Source: Desulfobacteraceae bacterium
GTDB taxonomy: Bacteria > Desulfobacterota > Desulfobacteria > Desulfobacterales > UBA11574
Direction: 5' to 3'
Assembly (NCBI GenBank): GCA_013203195.1
Contig: JABMQM010000613.1
Span: 1 to 5,400 of the forward strand
DNA length: 5,400 nt
The notes beneath the pieces are model-generated. The model saw only the letters and a list, made by a program, of their open reading frames with translations. It made no database searches and was not told the origin of the DNA. The translations under genes and the position numbers were made by a program. How positions within the stretch are numbered: the first letter of the stretch is position 1; every line of letters starts with the position of its first letter. Positions 1 to 5,400 of this stretch are shown here, one piece after another.

Positions 1-685
1 GGCGACATCCATTCAGACGAAACTTGGCAAAAAGCCGCAAGATATAAAATCGGTCCATGGTTTTATACCGCCGGAAGTAGGCCTGACAGATGAAGTCCCC
101 AGAGAAGGCTGGAGTACATCGACCGCCGTCTCATTTGTCGCCCGGACATTTCCAACCGTTCGACTGGGCCATGATGATGCCCCCGCTTTATCCGTAATCA
201 GCAAGATCCTCCGTTCTTTGTACCTGCATCGTGAAATACGGGAAAAAGGCGGAGCATATGGCGGCTTTGCCATATACAACCGTGAAGACGGGCTGTTCTG
301 CTTCGGTTCTTATCGGGATCCACACATTGTAACTACCTTGAAAGTATATGATGCTGCTCTGACTTTCATCCAATCGGGAAGCTTCAATGATGAAGATGTC
401 AAAGAGGCTATCCTGCAGGTATGCTCTGACATTGACAAACCCGATACGCCGGGGGCGGCGGCCAGAAAAGCTTTTTTAAGACAGATTATCTCTCTGCCGG
501 ACGAGACGCGCCAGCGGTTCAAGGAGCGGCTTTTGGACGTAACCCGCAATCAGGTTATTGATGCTGCGGAAAAATACTTTGGTGACGATGAGAATCATGC
601 TGTGGCCGTGATATCGAGCGAGGATCGGTTGCAAGCAGCCAACAAAAGCCTTGTTGACAATCCTCTTCGACTTAACAGGATATAA
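1..685 (+). CDS. M16C family zinc metalloprotease (PreP/Cym1-like), C-terminal part only
   Basis: The reading frame is open from base 2 to a TAA at 683-685, giving 227 residues with no start in the window, so the gene is truncated by the left edge. The clearest signature is the segment LHREIREKGGAYGG (bases 224-265), followed by a GSYRDP motif near base 307-324. These are typical of the last domain of M16C peptidases such as presequence protease PreP, yeast Cym1 and bacterial homologues. In M16 enzymes the Arg and Tyr of R-x5-Y (here bases 239-241 and 257-259) bind the substrate backbone from the catalytically inactive half, while the zinc-binding HxxEH site lies in the N-terminal half, outside this window. 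Family members are usually near 1000 residues, so about three quarters is missing. They form a closed chamber that degrades short unstructured peptides. The end is complete and intact. Its convergent neighbour is unrelated in function as far as I can see. Family assignment is firm; cellular role is inferred. Confidence 0.9.
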   Translation, partial: ATSIQTKLGKKPQDIKSVHGFIPPEVGLTDEVPREGWSTSTAVSFVARTFPTVRLGHDDAPALSVISKILRSLYLHREIREKGGAYGGFAIYNREDGLFCFGSYRDPHIVTTLKVYDAALTFIQSGSFNDEDVKEAILQVCSDIDKPDTPGAAARKAFLRQIISLPDETRQRFKERLLDVTRNQVIDAAEKYFGDDENHAVAVISSEDRLQAANKSLVDNPLRLNRI

Positions 686-714
686 TCCCAAAATCTCATA
701 TCTCTGTTCGTGTA

Positions 715-801
715 GATGCTGGAGGCTGGTTTCTGGATACTGGATTTCAAAAGAGAGTTATTGGTGTTTTATCCAGCATCAAGCATCCAGTATCCAGCAT
801 C
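715..801. repeat. Imperfect palindromic repeat of CCAGCATC/CCAGTATC words in the convergent spacer
   Basis: Bases 733-745 (CTGGATACTGGAT) are an exact reverse complement of 785-797 (ATCCAGTATCCAG), separated by 39 bases. GATGCTGGA at 715-723 is also the exact reverse complement of TCCAGCATC, which occurs twice, at 772-780 and 793-801. The segment therefore combines an inverted repeat with a short tandem repeat of the same word. It lies between the stops of two convergent genes. No T-run follows either arm on either strand, so it is not a classical intrinsic terminator, although the stem could still protect both mRNA 3' ends. It looks like one copy of a dispersed REP-like intergenic repeat, but copies elsewhere cannot be seen from here. 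Confidence 0.75.
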
Positions 802-845
802 AGTTGCGTATTACAAAAAAGTATCCATTTATATAAAATCTTTTC

Positions 846-1736
846 TCAAATACTATATTTGCCGGACGGTTCAAGGAGCTTTTTCAACTGCTTGACGGTA
901 GTTTCCGAGATCGTTGTTTTGGCCGTTGCGATATCAATGGTATACCATCCTAAGGTTTTATAAAGGTCCAGCAGCTGGGGTGTTCTTAATCCGATTTCTT
1001 CTATGTGCTTTTCCACAGTTTCTAAATCTCCCCGGACAATGGGCCCGGTGAGTGCTGCGGGAATTCCGACTTCTTCGATATTGGACAGAGTACCTTCAAT
1101 CAAGGGTTTTAATATTTTAAATGCATCCCGGCCTGCTATTCCCGATGCGCCCATAAGCCGGAATGCAAGGTCAAGCAAGGCCACCAGGTAGTTTGAGGCC
1201 ACCACCGCCGATGCATGGTAGAGGGTTTTGGCTTCTGTCAGAATTGTAACGCTGCTTCCATCAAGATCGGCGGCGATTTGCTTTGCCATATTAACCGCAT
1301 CGTTTTCACCCTCTATAGAAACGGTTATGCCTTGAAAAGGGTTGGCAATAAATTCCGTGGAAGCAAAAGTCTGCAGCGGATGCATGGAACCTGTCTGAGC
1401 GCCGCATGTTTTTGCAGTTGATAAGATAGTCGACGGCAGAGCACCGCTGCAGTGCAGCACCACAGCTTTATCGGCAAATCCTTTGTGGCCGGCAATGCTG
1501 TCGCAAGTCTCTATAATGGCTCCGTCCGGAGTTGTTATAAAGACAACATCAGCATTGCGGGTTATTTCCCAGGGAACATCACTGTAATGATCACACCCGA
1601 TGATTTCTGCCGTCCGTTGGGCTGAAGCAAGACTCCTGCCTGCCAAACCCACGGCTTGATACCCTGCCTTGGCAAGAAATATTCCAAGAGCCGTCCCAAC
1701 CTTACCGCATCCTACAATGGCGAAAGATGGCTTCAT
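846..1736 (-). CDS. Rossmann-like and DUF2520 domain-containing protein, putative NAD(P)-dependent oxidoreductase
   Basis: The 296-residue protein begins with a beta-strand and a dinucleotide-binding loop VGCGKVGTALG (residues 8-18, GxGxxG), followed by a Rossmann fold that includes VVFITTPD (64-71) and VVLHCSGAL (92-100). The motif SMHPLQTF (117-124) and the helical C-terminal half, with LYHASAVVASNYLVAL (172-187), KPLIEGTLSNI (210-220) and LTGPIVRGD (229-237), match the DUF2520 family. These proteins resemble F420H2:NADP oxidoreductase, ProC and 3-hydroxyisobutyrate dehydrogenase types in architecture, but no substrate is established that I can name. The ATG start (1734-1736) has a strong AAGGAG ribosome site six bases upstream (plus-strand 1743-1748). 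The stop is TGA at 846-848. It follows dctM by 66 bases on the same strand with no convincing terminator between, so it may share the TRAP transcript. Length is normal for the family. Family call is confident; function is unknown. Confidence 0.9.
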   Translation of the reverse strand: MKPSFAIVGCGKVGTALGIFLAKAGYQAVGLAGRSLASAQRTAEIIGCDHYSDVPWEITRNADVVFITTPDGAIIETCDSIAGHKGFADKAVVLHCSGALPSTILSTAKTCGAQTGSMHPLQTFASTEFIANPFQGITVSIEGENDAVNMAKQIAADLDGSSVTILTEAKTLYHASAVVASNYLVALLDLAFRLMGASGIAGRDAFKILKPLIEGTLSNIEEVGIPAALTGPIVRGDLETVEKHIEEIGLRTPQLLDLYKTLGWYTIDIATAKTTISETTVKQLKKLLEPSGKYSI

Positions 1737-1802
1737 TTATGACTCCTTGTTGTCCTAATTGAGCTGATACTCAACCAGGGGTTATCCGTTATATGTCATC
1801 GA

Positions 1803-3083
1803 CTATTTTGCTACCAGGTGTGCCATCCACATAGTCAGAGGCGCGTAAAAAGTAATCAGCAGCAGATCTACCAGCAGTACCGCTAAAAATGGCAGAATAC
1901 GCTTGCTGACAGCCGTGAGACTGCTGCCTGAGAGCGAACATGAAACGATCAGACAGATTCCCATGGGCGGAGTGAGCATTCCGATGGCCAGATTTGTGAC
2001 CACAATTGCCCCCAGATGAATCATATCAATCTTGAGTACAGGAAGCATTGCCGCAATCATGGGCACCAGCAGGATTAAAGCCGCCGTGGTCTCTACAAAT
2101 GTACCTGCAACCAGCAGGATCAAGTTGATCATCAAAAGCAGTAAGACCGGACTTGAAGTCATTCCGAGCAGGGTGCCGGCCAAGCGGGCGGGGATGTCTT
2201 CGATGGCTGCAATCCAGGAAAAGATCGATGCCGTAGCAATGATAAACATGACAATAGCCGCTACTACGGCCCCTTCGCTGAAGAGGCTGACAAGGTCTTT
2301 AAACTTGATTTTTCGATATACAAACATACCGACCACCAGCGCGTAGACTACAGCTACAGCGGCCGATTCGGTGGCGGTAAAAATACCGCCAAGAATACCT
2401 CCCAGGATGATCACCGGTGTCCCCAAGGCCAGAATTGCCCGCTTTAAACTGCGCCAAACCTCACTCATCGAAAAGGCTGCCGTGGCCGCGTAACCCTGTT
2501 TCCATGAAATCAAGGTTGCAACGCCGATCAGGGACATGCCGATTAAAATCCCGGGCAGAATTCCGGCCGCAAAAAGCTGGCTGATAGAGGCTCCGGTCAG
2601 AAAACCAAAAATAATCATAGGTATTGAAGGTGGAATAATAACCCCGATGGATCCACCGGATGCCTGTACCGCTGCGGCAAAATCAGGCTCATAGCCCGAT
2701 CTCTGCATGGCCGGTATCAGAATGGCGCCCACTGCCGCAGTGTCAGCAGCCGCTGATCCGGAAATCCCGGCAAAAAACATTGCGGAAACGATGGCTACAG
2801 CCGCCAATCCGCCGGGGAGCCATCCAACCAGGGCATTGGCAAAATCTATGATTCTGCGACTGATCCCGCCGGCTTCCATAATAACCCCGACAAACATGAA
2901 AAGCGGAACCGCCAAAAGGTGAAAAGAGTCTGCGCCTCCGAACATCCGCTGAACAACTATCATCAACGGAAAGTCTCCTTGAACGATGATACTTAAAATT
3001 GAGGCCACACCAATGGCGATTGCAATCGGCGTGTTAATGGCAAAAAGAAACAGCAAGGATAGCATTAGGATTTCAGCTGTCAC
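1803..3083 (-). CDS. dctM: TRAP transporter large permease subunit (DctM family)
   Basis: This 426-residue, almost wholly hydrophobic protein is the large (12-TM class) subunit of a tripartite ATP-independent periplasmic transporter. It forms the ion-coupled transport channel in the inner membrane, typically driven by sodium. Family motifs are clear and in order: SGSAAADTAAVGAILIPAM (108-126), GVIIPPSIPMIIFG (147-160), GGIFTATESAAVAVVYALVVG split across 232-252, GTFVETTAALILLVP (327-341), and IGMLTPPMGICL (367-378). Length is the family norm and there is no break. I chose the GTG at 3081-3083 because AAAAGGA (plus-strand 3091-3097) sits seven bases upstream. An ATG six codons further in is possible but worse placed. 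The start overlaps the end of dctQ by 11 bases, so translation is probably coupled. Stop is TAG at 1803-1805. Substrate cannot be read from this subunit. Confidence 0.96.
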   Translation of the reverse strand: MTAEILMLSLLFLFAINTPIAIAIGVASILSIIVQGDFPLMIVVQRMFGGADSFHLLAVPLFMFVGVIMEAGGISRRIIDFANALVGWLPGGLAAVAIVSAMFFAGISGSAAADTAAVGAILIPAMQRSGYEPDFAAAVQASGGSIGVIIPPSIPMIIFGFLTGASISQLFAAGILPGILIGMSLIGVATLISWKQGYAATAAFSMSEVWRSLKRAILALGTPVIILGGILGGIFTATESAAVAVVYALVVGMFVYRKIKFKDLVSLFSEGAVVAAIVMFIIATASIFSWIAAIEDIPARLAGTLLGMTSSPVLLLLMINLILLVAGTFVETTAALILLVPMIAAMLPVLKIDMIHLGAIVVTNLAIGMLTPPMGICLIVSCSLSGSSLTAVSKRILPFLAVLLVDLLLITFYAPLTMWMAHLVAK

Positions 3084-3558
3084 GATTGCATCCTTTTAAC
3101 TCATCTAATAGCAGGGTTAAGCTGTGAAGCGTCAAAATGAGCCCGCTGACAGGAATGACAGAAAAGATAATCCATTTGGGCAGGTAAAGGGCCGGAGATA
3201 TCTGCGCTCTTACAAAATACGCGAACTTGATTCCATATAATATCATAACCCCGAACAGCAGCATTGAAACCAGATGGACAACTATTGCCGCTGTTTTTTG
3301 AACCGGGGCCGACAGGCGGCCATAAATAATATCTATGCCTGGATGGACGTTGCGGTAGTAAGCTACCGAACTGCCGAGAAAGGTGAGCCATACCAGTAAA
3401 TAACGGGCAAGCTCCTCGGACCAGAACAGAGAGTGGTTGAGGGCATAACGGGAAAAAACCTGGGCGGCCACAATTGCGGACATGGTAAAACCGAGCCCAA
3501 AAAGCAATAATTCAACCCAGTTATTGATTGTGTAACTGAAGCGTTTAAGAGCATTCAC
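3073..3558 (-). CDS. dctQ: TRAP transporter small permease subunit (DctQ family)
   Basis: The product has 161 residues with four hydrophobic segments, roughly at 15-36, 48-66, 88-112 and 126-150, as expected for the four-helix small subunit that pairs with DctM in the inner membrane. The family signature FSRYALNHSLFWSEELARY begins at residue 35, followed by LLVWLTFLGSSVAYY, and is well conserved. The start is taken as GTG at 3556-3558, eight bases after the dctP stop. The upstream sequence (AGAAAA) is only a weak ribosome site, so translation may depend on ribosomes finishing dctP. The frame stays open upstream, but the chosen start gives the usual short N-terminal tail before helix 1. The stop TGA (3073-3075) lies inside the beginning of dctM. 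Subunit identity is secure; the exact start is less so. Confidence 0.94.
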   Translation of the reverse strand: MNALKRFSYTINNWVELLLFGLGFTMSAIVAAQVFSRYALNHSLFWSEELARYLLVWLTFLGSSVAYYRNVHPGIDIIYGRLSAPVQKTAAIVVHLVSMLLFGVMILYGIKFAYFVRAQISPALYLPKWIIFSVIPVSGLILTLHSLTLLLDELKGCNRDS

Positions 3559-3566
3559 TTTTCTGT

Positions 3567-4544
3567 TTATTTGGTGGCATTTAATATATCTAAAAGCAGC
3601 GCCTGCACCCTCGGTTCCTGGTAGAGATCCATCTCCTTTAATTTTGCCACCTTGGCGCGAAAGGCATCGATATCCGGATGCTCTTCAACCAGCATTCCTT
3701 TTTCTTTAAGTAAATTCAGCCGCATGGCATTTTTAGAACGATTATCTTTGCGCTGAAACAGGGCTGCTTCATAAAGCGCCTTTTGGATTAATTGCTGCGT
3801 TTTGGCGTCTAATGTTTTCCACCAGCTAAGAGAAGCCACGTTAATATGCGGGGAATAGACGTGGCGGGAAAGGGTCATGTATTTTTGAATTTCATAAAAT
3901 TTATATACTTCCATGACCCACAGAGGGTTCTCCTGACCGTCGATGACACCTTGCTCCAGTTCAGTATAAATCGGCCAAGGCATGGGCGTAGGGTTGGCCC
4001 CCATGGTCTGCCAGATGGTTTTATGCAAAGCAGATGACATGACCCTGATTTTGAGCCCTTTGACATCATCCGGCGTTTTGACAGGACGCTTACTGTTCGT
4101 AAGATTCCTAAAGCCGTTTTCTGAGAAACACAGGCCTTTAAAGCCGGAAGTTTCCAGGCTTTGCATTATCCTGGCACCTAACGGCCCATCCAAAATCCGG
4201 TCGGCCTGCTCGTTGCTGTTAAACAGAAAAGGATAGTTGATTACCCTGACGATGGGGTCAAAAGTGTCAAAAGGGCCACCGGTGATAATACCCAACTGGA
4301 CGGTGTTCATCTGAATCTGCTGTAGGATTTCAGTTTCGTTGCCGATGGAGTTGGAGTGGAAAATCTGTACTTGGATATCTTGGTTGGATTGCTGTTCAAT
4401 CCTTTCTTTAAATTTTTCGGCTACAATGTTTTGCGCGGAACCCGGTTTGGTTACCACACCCAACTTGATCTTAACGACAGCCATCGCCGGCTGAGCAAAG
4501 GAGATTAACACAATCGCGCTTAAAATCGCCCAAATTTTTTTCAT
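3567..4544 (-). CDS. dctP: TRAP transporter periplasmic solute-binding protein (DctP family)
   Basis: The 325-residue protein captures the substrate in the periplasm and delivers it to DctQM. It starts with a signal peptide: MKK, a hydrophobic core, then AQPAMA with probable cleavage after Ala22. Mature motifs typical of DctP proteins follow: IKLGVVTKPGS (26-36), IGNETEILQQIQ (67-78), YPFLF (104-108), ENGFRNLTNSKRPVKTPDD (142-160), GLKIRVMSS (163-171) and IDGQENPL (201-208). Arg167 in GLKIR is the position of the conserved arginine that holds the substrate carboxylate in TRAP binding proteins, so an organic acid or sugar acid is likely. The ATG at 4542-4544 is preferred over a TTG two codons upstream because AGAGGA (plus-strand 4552-4557) is seven bases from the ATG and too close to the TTG. 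The motif usually read as P-(E)-V-Y-T-A-L is here PWPIYTEL, apparently one residue short. It is the first gene of the leftward transporter unit. Confidence 0.95.
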   Translation of the reverse strand: MKKIWAILSAIVLISFAQPAMAVVKIKLGVVTKPGSAQNIVAEKFKERIEQQSNQDIQVQIFHSNSIGNETEILQQIQMNTVQLGIITGGPFDTFDPIVRVINYPFLFNSNEQADRILDGPLGARIMQSLETSGFKGLCFSENGFRNLTNSKRPVKTPDDVKGLKIRVMSSALHKTIWQTMGANPTPMPWPIYTELEQGVIDGQENPLWVMEVYKFYEIQKYMTLSRHVYSPHINVASLSWWKTLDAKTQQLIQKALYEAALFQRKDNRSKNAMRLNLLKEKGMLVEEHPDIDAFRAKVAKLKEMDLYQEPRVQALLLDILNATK

Positions 4545-4551
4545 AATCAAA

Positions 4552-4557
4552 TCCTCT
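4552..4557 (-). promoter_or_regulatory. Ribosome binding site that fixes the dctP start
   Basis: On the minus strand this reads AGAGGA and ends seven bases before the ATG at 4542-4544. The alternative TTG start at 4548-4550 would leave only one base between the two, so the site decides in favour of the ATG and the canonical short MKK signal-peptide beginning. Confidence 0.7.
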
Positions 4558-4569
4558 TTTAAATTATCG

Positions 4570-4581
4570 ATATCATGGTAT
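4570..4581. promoter_or_regulatory. Small dyad, candidate operator in the dctP leader
   Basis: The plus strand reads ATATCATGGTAT, which matches its own reverse complement at 10 of 12 positions. An overlapping perfect 8-base palindrome, TATCGATA, lies at 4565-4572. If the TRAP promoter at 4621-4648 is correct, the dyad lies about 35-45 bases after the start of transcription, where a bound repressor could block elongation. A transcription factor of the GntR or LacI kind would be plausible for a sugar-acid transporter, but none is encoded here and short dyads occur by chance in AT-rich leaders. This is a weak call. Confidence 0.3.
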
Positions 4582-4620
4582 AAATGGGTTAGTTAGATTC
4601 TACTCTGATGCTTAAAGGTG

Positions 4621-4648
4621 ACTACAATGGCAAGCCGGATCTTGTCAA
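4621..4648 (-). promoter_or_regulatory. Putative sigma70 promoter of the TRAP operon
   Basis: On the minus strand a perfect -35 TTGACA (plus coordinates 4643-4648) is followed after 16 bases by TGTAGT (4621-4626), which matches four of six -10 positions. Transcription would start near 4614, leaving a leader of about 70 bases before dctP. The position upstream of the first gene of a leftward operon supports the call. Confidence 0.5.
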
Positions 4649-4693
4649 GGCAAAACCACGGGCAGGTGCTCAAATCCGGGTAATATTGGCTTG
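4631..4693. repeat. Split inverted repeat spanning the divergent promoter region
   Basis: CAAGCCGGAT (4631-4640) has its reverse complement split in two on the right: ATCCGG at 4674-4679 and GGCTTG at 4688-4693, separated by eight bases. The left arm falls in the spacer of the leftward promoter and the right end overlaps the -35 of the rightward promoter. This could be two binding sites for one regulator or a chance match; the split makes a simple hairpin unlikely. Confidence 0.35.
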
Positions 4694-4719
4694 ACATACC
4701 TAGACCATTTCGTCATACT
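4691..4719 (+). promoter_or_regulatory. Putative sigma70 promoter of hxlB
   Basis: A perfect -35 TTGACA (4691-4696) is followed after exactly 17 bases by CATACT (4714-4719), which matches the -10 consensus at four of six positions. Transcription would start near 4726, about 26 bases before the TTG start codon. It is back to back with the TRAP promoter: the two -35 boxes are 42 bases apart, a spacing that would let one regulator act on both. Confidence 0.55.
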
Positions 4720-4751
4720 TTCAATTTTTAAATGTCGACCTGGGACAAAAT

Positions 4752-5342
4752 TTGTCAAATACAAGCGATAAAAATGCAGCAAAGTTCGGTGTCCAGGAGG
4801 TAATCGGCACAGTTTTGGAGGAAAATCGGTGTTTGCTCAGCAGTCTTAGTGATGAAGCTGCTGCAGATTTAATCCACAAGATTAAAAGAGCCGGATCTGT
4901 TTTTTGCTTTGCTCAAGGCAGATCCGGCTTTGTCCTGCGCTGTTTCTGCATGCGGCTGATGCATCTGGGCTATAGAGTTTACTTTTGCGGTGAAACCATT
5001 ACGCCCGCCATTGTCCGTGATGATCTGCTCATCGTTCTTAGCGGATCAGGAGAGACCCCTGCAACGCTTGCGGCGGTTAGAGCTGCTAAAGAACATCATG
5101 CCGTAACCTATGGAATTCTGGGAAATCTCGATTCCGCTATCGCCGCGCTGGTGGATACGAGCATCCATCTTCCGGGAACCACCAAGCTGTGTAGAGACCA
5201 TGAGCCCCACTCGTTGCAGATGGCCGGCTCCTTGTTCGAGCAAGCAGCCTTTATTTTTTTAGAAGCGCTGGTTCTGAACCTTTACCAGGAAAGCGACAAG
5301 GATGTGGGACCCCTTTCACCACTACACGCAGTTATTGAGTAA
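4752..5342 (+). CDS. hxlB: 6-phospho-3-hexuloisomerase (PHI), SIS domain
   Basis: The 196-residue protein is a single SIS (sugar isomerase) domain. Motifs follow the PHI pattern: AQGRSGF (54-60), MRLMHLGYRVYFCGETITPAI (67-87), DLLIVLSGSGET (91-102), and SLQMAGSLFEQAA (154-166), where the glutamate of SLFEQ is the candidate catalytic base. The end (LHAVIE) retains the histidine of the usual HANLE-like tail. PHI interconverts D-arabino-3-hexulose 6-phosphate and fructose 6-phosphate in the cytoplasm, in the ribulose monophosphate route of formaldehyde fixation or in reverse for pentose synthesis. The usual partner, hexulose-6-phosphate synthase, is not in the window. No ATG lies in frame between the upstream stop (4701-4703) and the conserved core, so TTG at 4752-4754 with a weak GGGA six bases upstream is chosen. 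An internal AGGAGG (4795-4800) precedes another TTG at 4815 but would remove an expected N-terminal helix. Other SIS isomerases are possible but fit less well. Confidence 0.88.
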   Translation: MSNTSDKNAAKFGVQEVIGTVLEENRCLLSSLSDEAAADLIHKIKRAGSVFCFAQGRSGFVLRCFCMRLMHLGYRVYFCGETITPAIVRDDLLIVLSGSGETPATLAAVRAAKEHHAVTYGILGNLDSAIAALVDTSIHLPGTTKLCRDHEPHSLQMAGSLFEQAAFIFLEALVLNLYQESDKDVGPLSPLHAVIE

Positions 5343-5400
5343 ACGTTGCATTAATCTGTATAGCTAATTATGAAGATAGGCGTACGACAGTCGCTTTTAC
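5343..5400. other. Window tail without a supportable gene
   Basis: After the hxlB stop there is no hairpin with a T-run. An ATG at 5370-5372 opens a frame (MKIGVRQSLL) that runs off the window end without a ribosome site. On the minus strand a frame ending at a stop near 5368 could equally be the tail of an oncoming gene. Neither can be chosen. Confidence 0.4.

Noticed and set aside
13..549. Minus-strand frames of 61-88 codons opposite the protease gene
   Set aside because: The plus-strand frame shows clear M16C motifs throughout; the opposite frames have none and are shadows.
715..801. A possible minimal CRISPR array or intrinsic terminator
   Set aside because: The repeated words are only about 9-13 bases, partly inverted, without regular spacers, and no T-run follows the stem on either strand.
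1759..1774. A short hairpin TTGAG/CTCAA between dctM and the DUF2520 gene, considered as a terminator
   Set aside because: The stem is only five mostly AT pairs with no T-run, too weak to call.
2032..2346. A 104-codon plus-strand frame opposite dctM
   Set aside because: It lies wholly within the strongly supported dctM gene. Its composition mirrors the hydrophobic codons on the other strand, and it has no recognisable domain.
3101..3391. A 96-codon minus-strand frame overlapping dctQ in another frame
   Set aside because: dctQ carries the family motifs and the four hydrophobic segments; the alternative frame has no such pattern and is a shadow.
4581..4600. A second, nearer promoter for dctP using TTTATACC as a -10
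   Set aside because: No acceptable -35 lies at the right distance upstream; the TTGACA-based promoter is better.
5370..5400. Start of a new gene (ATG AAG ATA...) after hxlB
   Set aside because: Only ten codons are visible, with no ribosome site and no recognisable motif, so it cannot be told from chance.

Overview
This window looks like an ordinary bacterial chromosome segment from an anaerobic or sediment-type Gram-negative. A complete TRAP transporter with a Sec signal peptide on its binding protein points to a Gram-negative. The mix of M16C protease, DUF2520 dehydrogenase, TRAP genes and hexulose-phosphate isomerase, at a moderate GC content, would fit Desulfobacterota or a related lineage. 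That taxonomic guess is weak and rests on general impression, not on a marker gene.

Layout from left to right. (1) Bases 1-685, plus strand: the last 227 codons of an M16C (PreP/Cym1-like) zinc metalloprotease, cut by the window edge. (2) Bases 686-845: a convergent intergenic spacer holding an imperfect palindromic repeat built from CCAGCATC/CCAGTATC words. (3) Bases 846-1736, minus: a Rossmann/DUF2520 oxidoreductase-like protein. (4) Bases 1803-4544, minus: a complete tripartite TRAP transporter in the order dctP (binding protein), dctQ (small membrane subunit), dctM (large membrane subunit), with the last two overlapping. (5) Bases 4545-4751: a divergent control region with one good sigma70-like promoter on each strand, a small dyad and a long-range inverted repeat. 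(6) Bases 4752-5342, plus: a 6-phospho-3-hexuloisomerase (hxlB) starting at TTG. (7) Bases 5343-5400: a tail with no gene I can support.

How it may work together (inference): the TRAP genes and the DUF2520 gene all read leftward and could be one transcript from the promoter near 4621-4648, ending in the convergent spacer. hxlB reads away from the same control region. This arrangement suggests that uptake of an organic acid or sugar acid may be co-regulated with hexulose-6-phosphate/fructose-6-phosphate interconversion. The partner hexulose-6-phosphate synthase is not in the window and could lie beyond base 5400. The protease is probably unrelated to this unit. I see no clear sign of a novel defence system, mobile element or CRISPR array.
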